Assembly: GCF_008370255.1 (NCBI RefSeq)
Contig: NZ_SEUI01000001.1
Span: forward strand, 184,091-248,090
Direction of reading: 5' to 3'
Length of the DNA stretch: 64,000 nucleotides
Source of the DNA: Pseudoalteromonas sp. FUC4
GTDB lineage: Bacteria > Pseudomonadota > Gammaproteobacteria > Enterobacterales > Alteromonadaceae
Below, one piece after another: positions 10,903 to 19,700 of this stretch. The notes under the pieces are model-generated. The model saw nothing but the letters and a program-made list of their open reading frames with translations, was not told the origin of the DNA and ran no database searches. A program made the position numbers and the translations under genes. The stretch's first letter is position 1, and each line of letters begins with the position of its first letter.

Positions 10903-11035
10903 TAAAATCTCCCCCGAGGGTGTTACTTTGCAATAACCAAGCTATTTTTGTGCCATATTTTAAAATTGCATGAAAAACAGATGGTTGTTATATTTACTTA
11001 CAAGCTACTAGTTTAATTTAAACGCGAGGCTGCAT

Positions 11036-13009
11036 TTGCAAAGTATTAATGCTCAAATTTTTGGCTTATTAGTAGCGGCAGTGTTGTTTGTGTGGTTTTT
11101 TAAACGCATTGGCTTGCCGCCTATTTTAGCGTACTTAGCAACTGGGGTTTTAGCCGGTAGCCATGGTATTGGCTGGCTAGCGCAATCACACGAAATAGAG
11201 TTTGTAGCAGAGCTTGGAATTGTGTTTTTGTTATTTAGTTTAGGATTAGAGTTTTCTATTTCGCGGCTAATGGCAATGCGAAATCTAGTATTTGGTTTGG
11301 GCTCATTACAAGTAGGTATAACCAGTTTACTCTTCATTATTATTCTATATTGCTTAAACTTTTCATTACTCACCAGCTTTACCATTGGCACAATTATGGC
11401 GCTTTCTTCAACTGCTGTGGTTGTTAAGCTATTAAAAGAAACGGGTGAGCTTAATCAGCGCCGAGGGCAATTGGCCGTAGGTGTATTGCTATTTCAAGAT
11501 ATTGCTGTTGTTCCTCTATTAATAATACTCCCTTTATTTGCATCAAGTGACTCTCAAAGTATTGGTTGGACTCTAGCGTTTGCCCTGAGCAAGGGGGCTT
11601 TTGTATGTGTGCTACTTTGGGCCATAGGTAAGTGGGTATTACCCAAAGTATTCAACGAAATAGCCCAAGTACGAACCGATGAATTGTTTGTACTTACAAC
11701 CATATTAGTAGCGCTATTTGCGGGCTTTTTAACGTATATGTTTGGCTTGTCTATGGCGTTGGGTGCTTTTTTAGCCGGAATGATGTTAGGTGAGAGCCAT
11801 TACAGACACCAGTTAGAGGCCGATATACGTCCATTTCGCGATATATTAATGGGGTTGTTTTTTGTAACTGTGGGTATGCAGTTAGATATTTTATTTGTAC
11901 TGGCGCATATAGTAATAATTGTTGGCGCATTGCTTGGTTTACTCGTATTGAAAATTACAGTAGTCGCAATTAGTGCGCGGCTAATGCATGAACGAAACCA
12001 AGATTCACTCGCTTGTGGCATCATGCTGTGGCAAATGGGGGAATTTGGTTTTGTACTTATTGCTCTTGCTGGGCAGCATCAGTTATTAAACTCAGAGCAA
12101 GCCTCATTTTTAATTGCGTTGGGTGTACTTTCAATGGCGCTTACACCGTTTTTAATTGATAAAACGCCATTTATTTTAAATCGTTTGGGCATACTCGATC
12201 GTCCAAGTTTAGCGCTAGAAGCAGAGCCACAAAGCAGTACGCTTTATAGTGACCATGTTGTTATTTGTGGTTTTTCGCGTGTTGGGCAAACCATAGCACG
12301 TTTTTTAAAGCCCGAAGCAATAGATTACGTTGCCATTGAAAGTAACCCAATACTTGTACAAGAAGGCAAAGCGGCGGGTGAACCTGTAATATTTGGCTAT
12401 GTTAAGCAAAAAGATATTTTAAAATGCGCAGGAGTAGAGCGAGCTCGCTTGGTTATTATTACTTTTACAGAGCTTGACCACGCACAAATTGTGATTGATG
12501 CCATAAAGCAAATAGCACCTAATGTTAAAATACTTATAAGAACCCGTGACGATAGCCAGCTAGATTACTTAAAAGAATTAGGTGTAACAGAAGTAGTACC
12601 TGAGTCTTTAGAGGCGAGCTTAATGCTTGTCTCTCATGTTTTATCTATGTCGGGCGTACCCATGACACGCATTGTACGCCGAGTGAGTAAAGAGCGTCGA
12701 AACCGTTATCCGCTAATGCAAAGCTTTTACGCGGGCTACTTTAAAGACAGTGAAGAAACCTCAACTGACCGCTTAGAGTATTTACACGTTGTTGCGCTAC
12801 CTCAGCAAGCTTATGCCCTGAGTAAAACAATTGAAGATCTTAATTTAGAAAAGCGGCGAGTATTCGTAAAAGCACTTCGCAGAGAAGGGCGCGAAATAGA
12901 CACGCCATCAGCGCAAACAACCTTGTTAGCTAACGACGTTTTAGTACTACAAGGTAAACCAAGGCGAGTAGAGCGGGTAGAGCACTACCTGCTCGACGGA
13001 ATAGAATAA
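11036..13009 (+). CDS. CPA2-family monovalent cation:proton antiporter (Kef type)
   Basis: The N-terminal 390 residues hold about twelve membrane helices of a Na+/H+-exchanger fold. They include LPPILAYLATGVLAGSHG and ALSSTAVVVKLL near residue 121, as in KefB/KefC and YbaL. A cytosolic RCK/TrkA-N domain follows with the nucleotide-binding loop VVICGFSRVGQTIARFL near residue 403. A TrkA-C-like domain occupies residues 575-655. The start is a TTG at 11036, supported by GAGG six bases upstream. The likely role is K+ efflux coupled to proton entry. The exact Kef subtype and its ligand cannot be fixed from the sequence. Confidence 0.88.
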   Translation: MQSINAQIFGLLVAAVLFVWFFKRIGLPPILAYLATGVLAGSHGIGWLAQSHEIEFVAELGIVFLLFSLGLEFSISRLMAMRNLVFGLGSLQVGITSLLFIIILYCLNFSLLTSFTIGTIMALSSTAVVVKLLKETGELNQRRGQLAVGVLLFQDIAVVPLLIILPLFASSDSQSIGWTLAFALSKGAFVCVLLWAIGKWVLPKVFNEIAQVRTDELFVLTTILVALFAGFLTYMFGLSMALGAFLAGMMLGESHYRHQLEADIRPFRDILMGLFFVTVGMQLDILFVLAHIVIIVGALLGLLVLKITVVAISARLMHERNQDSLACGIMLWQMGEFGFVLIALAGQHQLLNSEQASFLIALGVLSMALTPFLIDKTPFILNRLGILDRPSLALEAEPQSSTLYSDHVVICGFSRVGQTIARFLKPEAIDYVAIESNPILVQEGKAAGEPVIFGYVKQKDILKCAGVERARLVIITFTELDHAQIVIDAIKQIAPNVKILIRTRDDSQLDYLKELGVTEVVPESLEASLMLVSHVLSMSGVPMTRIVRRVSKERRNRYPLMQSFYAGYFKDSEETSTDRLEYLHVVALPQQAYALSKTIEDLNLEKRRVFVKALRREGREIDTPSAQTTLLANDVLVLQGKPRRVERVEHYLLDGIE

Positions 13010-13024
13010 CGTGCCTGTTTGGGC

Positions 13025-14191
13025 TTAATCTAGTTCTAAAAACTTGCGTATCTCCGGTAATTTTTTCATACCGTCTTCATAGCCAATTTGCATTAAATGC
13101 TGGGTGTAGCGTTTTTCAAACAATAAATAACTGGTTAAGCTCGATTGTGAATGTTTTTTAACACCGATTGTACGCAGCAATATTTTAATCGCCCACGGCA
13201 TATCGTCGTAATACTGCGCAGCAATAACATTAAAGTTTTGCGAAGGGTTAATAACAAAGGTATCGATTTGCTTTAGCTCTTGATGTTTATCGCGTGCAGG
13301 TAATAGCCCTAAAGTGCGATTTACACGTTCCAAACGCTCCAAATCGGACTGCATTGTGTCGGTAAATACACTGTCAAGTAAATGCCCTGCAACAGCCGAA
13401 AGCCCCGGATAGTGTGGCGAATAACCCGGTGGATGTAATTCTTTAGGTTGGTCGACCCCAATAATAAATATTTTTTCAGCCCCTAAATGAATGGATGGGC
13501 TCAAAGGCGAAAGCTGATGTATTGAGCCATCACCAAAATAATGGTTATAAATATTTACGCTTGGAAACACCATAGGAATCGCACTCGACGCCATTAAATG
13601 CTCAACGTTAATACGCGTGGCTTGGCCTTCGCGTTTAGCGCGTTGCCATGGTGTTTGTGTATTTGATTGAAAAAATGCAACAGAGTCGCCTGTTGTATAA
13701 CTTGAAGCTGTAATAGACAGCGCATCTAAATAATTTCGGTGTAAGTTACGCTCTATTCGGTGTAAGTCTAAAATCTCATTGAGCAAACCACGTAGAGGGC
13801 GATTATTTAGCAAACTCGCTGGTGGGTGATTAATATGCTCTGACTGAAAGCTGGTTAAAATATTACGCGCAATATGGCCAAATACACTTAAAAAGTCGCT
13901 TTTATAAACCATAGAGGTCGAAAAGTTTTTCCAAACTGATTCAAGTTTTCGTACAGCTAAATGAGCACAAGAGGCGTAACATGCTAAAGCAGCAGAGTTA
14001 ATAGCCCCTGCAGAGGTACCATTTATTACTCTAAATGGTAATGGAGCTGTACGCGGCATGCTATGAGCGAGCGCTTTAAGTACACCCACTTGATAAGCAG
14101 CTCGTGCGCCACCGCCCGTTAATAATAGGGCTATTTTTGGTTTTTCTGGATCGACTTGCTTGATTTTCATATTGGTGTTTAAACTGTTCAA
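13025..14191 (-). CDS. Patatin-like phospholipase
   Basis: A 388-residue patatin-domain protein. The oxyanion loop LLLTGGGARAAYQVGVLKAL is at residues 23-42, the nucleophile serine lies in GTSAG near residue 61, and the catalytic aspartate is in FGDGS near residue 216. This Ser-Asp dyad defines lipid acyl hydrolases. No signal peptide is visible, so it probably acts inside the cell or at the inner membrane face. It is convergent with the antiporter gene and divergent from the DUF3014 gene. The C-terminal 100 residues, with a long helical region, are typical of bacterial members. Confidence 0.9.
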   Translation of the reverse strand: MNSLNTNMKIKQVDPEKPKIALLLTGGGARAAYQVGVLKALAHSMPRTAPLPFRVINGTSAGAINSAALACYASCAHLAVRKLESVWKNFSTSMVYKSDFLSVFGHIARNILTSFQSEHINHPPASLLNNRPLRGLLNEILDLHRIERNLHRNYLDALSITASSYTTGDSVAFFQSNTQTPWQRAKREGQATRINVEHLMASSAIPMVFPSVNIYNHYFGDGSIHQLSPLSPSIHLGAEKIFIIGVDQPKELHPPGYSPHYPGLSAVAGHLLDSVFTDTMQSDLERLERVNRTLGLLPARDKHQELKQIDTFVINPSQNFNVIAAQYYDDMPWAIKILLRTIGVKKHSQSSLTSYLLFEKRYTQHLMQIGYEDGMKKLPEIRKFLELD

Positions 14192-14389
14192 CGTCTTTAC
14201 TTTATTTATTAACTGTAAGTCTTTAAGCTAGAAGAATCAAAGGATAACTGAGTAATAGTAAGTACAGTAAGCTTATGTTTATATTTGTAAGCTAAAATAG
14301 TTATGTATTTATAGTTACTACTCATAATGAATTTTTTCCACTCAGGGTACTCTGAGTGATAACGCACTTTTAATTTTTATGGAGTTTGT

Positions 14390-15265
14390 ATGTCAGATAA
14401 ACCAGAAGCGTCAGATGTTCAAAAACGTCCGCCGAATAACAATTTTCTTTTCGCCGTTATTATTTTAATAATAGTTGTGTGCGCAGCCGCGTTTGTACTA
14501 TTAAAGCCAAGTGATGAGCCACAAACACGCACAGAGGTAGAGCAAGCACCAAAAGAGCAACCAATGATGGAGCTTAAACCTGAAAACGATCCCGTAGTTG
14601 ACGCGCCATCAGTTATGCCAGAAAAGCCAGCAGAGCTTGAAGTGCCAGCACAAAGCCCAAGTGAGCCTGTGCCTGAAGTAAAACCATTACCAACGCTTAA
14701 TGAAAGCGATGCCGTTGTAGTTGCTAAAATGGACGAGTACCTAAGTGATTCAGTAATGAGCTTAATGGTAACTGACGACGTAATTCGCCGTGGTGTTGTC
14801 TTTGTAGATAACCTAGCTAAAGGTAAAGTAGCTAAAAAACACACGCCTGTTGTTCAACCAGAAGAAACGTTTAGCGTAAATGAAGGTGATATTTTAACAA
14901 TTAACCCTAATAGTTATGAGCGTTATACACCGTATGTAAAAATATTTACCAGTATGAGTGCAGCGCAAGCTGTGCGTATGTACGAAGAATATAAACCACT
15001 TATTAATAATGCATACAGTGAAATTGGTTACGGCGATGATGAGTTTAATCAAACGCTAACCGATGCAATCGATTTATTACTTGATACGCCAGAGCCTGAA
15101 GGTGACTTGCCGTTACTTCGCGACTCAGTGACGTATCAGTATGCGTTTTCGGAGTGGGAGCAATTACCTGCTGCGCAAAAACAGCTTTTACGTATGGGTC
15201 CAGAAAATATGAAAAAAGTAAAAGCAGCACTTCGTAATATAAAAGCGCAGTTAGAGAGTAATTAA
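14390..15265 (+). CDS. DUF3014-family membrane-anchored protein
   Basis: The protein starts with a short cytosolic stretch, one membrane helix (residues 20-40, FLFAVIILIIVVCAAAFVLL) and a proline- and glutamate-rich periplasmic linker to about residue 95. From LPTLNESDAVVVAKM onward the sequence resembles DUF3014, a family of unknown function common in gammaproteobacteria. GGAG precedes the ATG. It is a monocistronic unit just upstream of ffs. No enzymatic motif is visible, and a role in the cell envelope is only a guess. Confidence 0.8.
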   Translation: MSDKPEASDVQKRPPNNNFLFAVIILIIVVCAAAFVLLKPSDEPQTRTEVEQAPKEQPMMELKPENDPVVDAPSVMPEKPAELEVPAQSPSEPVPEVKPLPTLNESDAVVVAKMDEYLSDSVMSLMVTDDVIRRGVVFVDNLAKGKVAKKHTPVVQPEETFSVNEGDILTINPNSYERYTPYVKIFTSMSAAQAVRMYEEYKPLINNAYSEIGYGDDEFNQTLTDAIDLLLDTPEPEGDLPLLRDSVTYQYAFSEWEQLPAAQKQLLRMGPENMKKVKAALRNIKAQLESN

Positions 15266-15396
15266 TACGCACTAAAACAGCTAAATACGCCGCGATTGTA
15301 TATGAAGTATGCAATCGCACTTTCTTTTTAGATTATCCCTTGAATAACAGAGCAAAAGTAGAGATAATCCTTCCCGCGCCAACCAAGGCCCTCAAT

Positions 15397-15510
15397 GGTA
15401 GTCTTATTGGTCCTCTCGCAACACTAGCAGGCGAACCTGGTCAGGCCCGGAAGGGAGCAGCCACAGTTTGTGACGTGTGTGCCGAGATGTGGCTGGTAAG
15501 ACTGCCACCC
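15397..15510 (+). ncRNA. ffs: 4.5S RNA of the signal recognition particle (small bacterial SRP RNA)
   Basis: The conserved apical hairpin with GGTCAGGCCCGGAAGGGAG and AGCAGCC is present. It contains the GGAA tetraloop and the asymmetric loop that bind Ffh. The outer ends GGTAGTCTTA and TAAGACTGCC pair to close the rod, giving about 114 nt as in E. coli. Boundaries are set by this pairing and may be off by a few bases. The gene is the attachment landmark for the Tn7-like element that begins 16 bases downstream. Confidence 0.95.
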
Positions 15511-15535
15511 AAATTCCTCATTTGGGTGTTGTTTG
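15506..15535 (+). terminator. ffs terminator, remodelled by the transposon end
   Basis: The stem CACCCAAAT/ATTTGGGTG with loop TCCTC is followed by TTGTTT. The last TG of the stem and the T-rich tail come from the Tn7-like end (TGTTGTTT) instead of the original flank. The original flank, TGTTTAAATT, is found after the second TTGGG copy at 23131. The hairpin therefore survives the insertion. Confidence 0.75.
15522..15526. repeat. Target-site duplication, ffs-proximal copy (TTGGG)
   Basis: TTGGG immediately precedes the TGT terminus of the element. The same five bases immediately follow its ACA terminus at 23126-23130. Five-base duplications are the rule for Tn7-type transposition. Confidence 0.85.
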
Positions 15536-15596
15536 AAGTATAAGTTGACATATTTGTACTAAAAGATGGCATAAAACAGAAGCATAAGGTGACATA
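15527..15596 (+). repeat. ffs-proximal end of the Tn7-like element with TnsB-site-like repeats
   Basis: The terminal site (15532-15552) reads TTGAAGTATAAGTTGACATA from its second base. A second site at 15579-15596 reads GAAGCATAAGGTGACATA in the same orientation. A weaker GGCATAAAA lies between them. The spaced direct repeats within the first 100 bases are what TnsB-type transposases bind. Confidence 0.75.
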
Positions 15597-15688
15597 GCTT
15601 AGTATTAATCAAATTGTTAAATGGCTCACTCAATAAAATAAAACACTCCCGTGTAAAAACCCTCATAAATTTGCTAGTAAAAAAATAA

Positions 15689-15982
15689 ATCACTTATTTA
15701 GTCGAATCCTCTTTAGAGTTTCATGCATGTTTCCATTTTGAATTTTCACCATCAATAGCCGCATTTGAAGCACAACCACTAGGTTACGAATATGAGTTTG
15801 ATAACCGTACTTGCCGTTACACACTGACTTTATACTTACCCACACAGACGGCATGCAAAAAATTTATAGAAGTAAAACCACAAAGCAAAATTGCTGACGA
15901 AGACTTTCGTGCTCGATTTGTTGAAAAGTCGGATAATAACCTTAATTTAATCCACTTTTTTAATCATGCTTTGTATGGCTAG
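15689..15982 (+). pseudogene. tnsA: Remnant of TnsA, the Tn7-type endonuclease subunit
   Basis: The open frame has no start codon and encodes ESSLEFHACFHFEFSPSIAA, then FEAQPLGYEYEFDNRTCRYT, and later KKFIEVKPQSKIADEDFRAR. This is the pattern of TnsA catalytic domains in Tn7-like elements, with the glutamate in SSLE and the EVK lysine. The PDF motif carrying the catalytic aspartate is missing in frame. It reappears as DFILTHTDGMQK one frame over (15826-15861), which implies a lost base near 15824 and a gained base in the A6 run near 15857-15862. The C-terminal part is also deleted: after FVEK the reading jumps to NNLNLIHFFNHALYG and a stop. The protein cannot be functional. Confidence 0.8.
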
Positions 15983-16215
15983 GGTGTTTTTCTTTATTCT
16001 CTGGGGTGGCTTGCCTTCGTTTACTCCATTTGATTACGCTTCTAAAAACGCAATGTTTTAACGGTTTATGTTTAAAATTAGTTTAGTTAATTAGATACAG
16101 TGCTTTTTTGTATATTTATTGTTATTTAATATTGGTACAATTGTATCTCATGTAAATTTAAAGTGAACGAGCGGGTTTGAGTCTTTTGTGCACTTTTTAA
16201 CTATAAGATAAAATT

Positions 16216-16746
16216 ATGTCCCAACAAAAAAAAGGATTTACTGTTGCGCTTTTCTTTGCTGTTTCAGTTTTACCTATAAATAATTTGTTAGCTTCTACAG
16301 TTAATTTTCAATATGACGCAAGAGGAAGATTAATTGAAGTTAAAGAAAGTAATTCCAAATTAATTACGTATGAATATGATGATGCCGGTAATCGCTTATC
16401 TTCAGCAAATGCTGCCATATCAACACCAACACCAACGCCAACACCAACGCCAACACCAACGCCACCTCAACTAGAGCCGGCTATAACGTCATACTCTATT
16501 CCAAGTTCAGTGAGATTAGGTTCATCATTTACAGTATCTTGGGTTTCAACCAATACAAGCTATTGTGCAGTATCAATGTTTGGTGATAGCAGTTCTCACC
16601 CACGAGAAGCTACCTCGGGATCTGTTTCGTTACGTATTTATGAAAATACCTCTATTGTTATTAAGTGTCATGGCTCTAATGATTCGGCTGCAGTTGGAAA
16701 GTTAGTGAAAATTTCATTCTCTGGAGGTCCTGGTGGATTTAATTAA
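16216..16746 (+). CDS. Secreted YD-repeat protein with a Pro-Thr linker and an Ig-like C-terminal domain
   Basis: The 176-residue protein has a Sec signal peptide (residues 1-26, ending LLAS) and two YD/RHS-type units (FQYDARGRLIEV and YEYDDAGNRLSS). A (TP)n linker of about 14 residues follows, then a roughly 85-residue beta-rich domain with ITSYSIPSSVRLGSSFTVSW that looks Ig-like. It precedes the large Rhs gene by 16 bases and is probably cotranscribed. The linker is encoded by a hexanucleotide repeat. It may be a helper or a shortened relative of the Rhs protein. Its function is unknown. Confidence 0.75.
   Translation: MSQQKKGFTVALFFAVSVLPINNLLASTVNFQYDARGRLIEVKESNSKLITYEYDDAGNRLSSANAAISTPTPTPTPTPTPTPPQLEPAITSYSIPSSVRLGSSFTVSWVSTNTSYCAVSMFGDSSSHPREATSGSVSLRIYENTSIVIKCHGSNDSAAVGKLVKISFSGGPGGFN
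16421..16464 (+). repeat. Hexanucleotide microsatellite (CAACAC/CAACGC)
   Basis: Seven tandem six-base units, alternating CAACAC and CAACGC, encode the Pro-Thr linker of the preceding YD-repeat gene. Changes in copy number would keep the reading frame and only alter linker length. Confidence 0.85.
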
Positions 16747-16762
16747 TATCAAGGAAGAAATA

Positions 16763-19700
16763 ATGACTAAGAGTATAATAAAAGCAATAGCAATTTGCTT
16801 TCTAGCGTATTCAACTTATACACATGCTGAAGATGATTACACCCCAATTAAACCTTTAAACGTTAAGCAAGATGTAAATTCTGTAAATCTACTTAGTGGT
16901 AAGTATTATCCAACGTTACCTTCATTGAGCGTTCCTGCAGCTCCAAGACTTTCGTTTGAAACACTTCAAAAATTTAACTCAAAAATAACGGGAACACTTT
17001 ACAAAAGTACTACTTGGAATAATATCGGTAGTTCTGAAAGGACTGAAATCTATTCTTTAACATATGGTGGTGTTACTTCAGAGCAGTTTAACTGTAAATC
17101 ATATGACTGTGAATCTACCGATAATTACGGTTCAAGCCTATTTGGGAATATAAACACAAAGAATTCAAGATTAGAATACAGGCAAGGTGGAACAGGAATA
17201 AGAGTTGAGTATGACTCCAACTCATCTTTTTTCAGCTGGAATGACCCTTATAATAATAAAGCCAAAGAAGGTACTTGGTACGTAACTAGAGTTTTTTATC
17301 CTGATGGTGAAACAATAACATTTGATTATGACAAGGTTTTTGATCCAAATATCAGCCCCTTTATTACATTCCATAGACCTATCAGTGTTGAAAGTAATTT
17401 GGGTTACAAGCTAAAACTTACTTATCTATCGGATGACCTAACAACTGGAGCTTCGGGATGGAGTAAGGTTTCAACAGCTACAATTGTTAAAACAAACTCT
17501 CCGAGTGAGGCTTTAGCGAAATTTACTTATACAAGCAACACGATTACCGATTTACTTGGAAGAACTTGGAATTATTCAGGGTTTAGTAATGCGCTTGGTT
17601 CAAGCGATACAAGTAGAAATTTTTCATTAAGACTACCTTCTGATTCAAGTAATACTATAAGTGTTACTTCTAACAATAAAAATCATGGAGCGGCAACTCA
17701 CAATTACTTTGTAACCAATGTTACTAAAAATGGTGTTGCATATAATTATACCTATATAGCCGCATCGGGAACTGGAAAAGATCCTAATAAACAGTTTACA
17801 AAAGTCACTATTACTGGTCCTGATAGCTACAGACGAGTTATTGATTTAGATGTTCTAGGGGGGTCAAATAAACGTTCATTTATTACCAAAGATACTAACG
17901 CATACGGACAAAGCACTCTCTATAAATACTTAGGTGGTAGGCTTAAAGAAATAACTTTCCCAGAGGGGAATAAAGAGTTATATGAGTTTGATGCCCATGG
18001 CAATGTTACAAAAAGAACAAATATAGCAAAATCAGGTTCAGGAATAGCCAATATAGTTACTACAGCTAATTATGATATCTATAATTGTACAAAGGTAGAG
18101 TGTTTTAAACCCACCTCAATTACTGATGCTAAGGGCAATACGACAGATTACACCTTCGCAAGCCATGGTGGCATGCTCACTAAACTTGAGCCAGCAGATA
18201 AAAACAATAATCGTCGCCTAACAACAAATACTTGGCAAGAAATTAATGGTTTTACGCGCTTAAAAAGCACTAACGTTTGTACTCAAAGTAGTTGCTCATC
18301 AACTGATAGACAAGTTACAAACTATACATACTGGGGGAATACAAACCTACCTAAAACGGTGACTAAAACCAATGGTGTAGGGGTATTAAAGCAAGTAACA
18401 ACCTATACCTATGATAATGCTGGGAGAGTAGCGATTGAAGATGGACCACTGGCAGGTACTGATGATGCAATATATTATCGATATGACAATGCAGGTAGAA
18501 AAATATGGGAAATTGGTGCAAAAAACCAGCGAGGGTATCGTGTAGCACAGCGTTTCACGTATCGTAACGAAGATGACCAATTTCGCATCATCGAAACAGG
18601 TACGCTTACATCACCTACAAGCACGTCGTTGAGTGTTTATAATACCGAAACAATCGCTTATAACACGAGAAATTTAGCGACTAAAAAAGAAATTAGCTCG
18701 CCATCAAAAAAAGAAGCCGTTACACAGTTTACTTACGACACACGAAATAGGTTAATGTGTACTGCTACTCGCATGAACGCCTCTACATTCAATAGCCTAC
18801 CAAGCTCTGCATGTTCACTTGCGTCAGAAGGTGTCGATGGCCCAGATCGTATTACCCGTAACTATTACGACAGACTCTCTCGTTCGACAAAAGTCACCTC
18901 TGGGTATAACACACCTGATGCTGGTAACGATATTGAGATTGCGTATACAGCAAATGGTGAAATCTACACACGTAAAGATGGTGAAGGAAATGTCACGTCT
19001 TATACGTATGATGGTTTTGACCGTTTAAAGCGTACTACATTTGAAGATAATACCTATGAGCAAAATAGCTATGATGCAAATAGTAATTTAAAAACGTGGC
19101 GCAAAAGGGACGGTAAAATACTTACACACTATTACGATGCTATTAATAAGAAAACGCAAACAACTGTTCCGGGTGAATCAACACTGTATTTTAATCACGA
19201 TGGTCTAGGGCGAAACACAAGTGTAATACGCAGCTTAAGCAAGGTAAGTTTTACCTATGATGAATTGAGTCGATTAAAAACAACGACTACGAACAACCGT
19301 ACATTAGCTTACACATACGATATTGGTGATAGAAAAACACGGTTAACTCACCCAGATGGTTTTTATGTGACTTACGCATTTGATGCGACAGGGGCATTAA
19401 CATCAATAAAAGAAAACGGCAGTAACTTACTTGCAAATTATACCTATAACTCTAAAGGACAACTTACTAGTATTTTCAGAGGGAATGATACATCAAGTTC
19501 AGTAGGTTACGACACAAAAGGACGTGTTACAGCGTTTAATCATTCAGGTATAAATAATACTAGTTTTGGTTATAACTATGCGAACCAGCTTAAGTCAAAA
19601 ACAGTTAGTAATAACAATTATCAGATTCAAATCCCTACAGTCGGTGAGCAAAATTATTACACCAATGATTTAAATCAATATACAAGTGTTGGCGGTAAAA

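Noticed and set aside
15340-15543. 67-codon open frame on the plus strand
   Set aside because: It runs through the ffs RNA gene and its terminator. It has no ribosome site, and the RNA structure explains the conservation.
16421-16464. Phase-variable repeat
   Set aside because: The unit is six bases, so slippage cannot shift the frame. Only linker length would vary.
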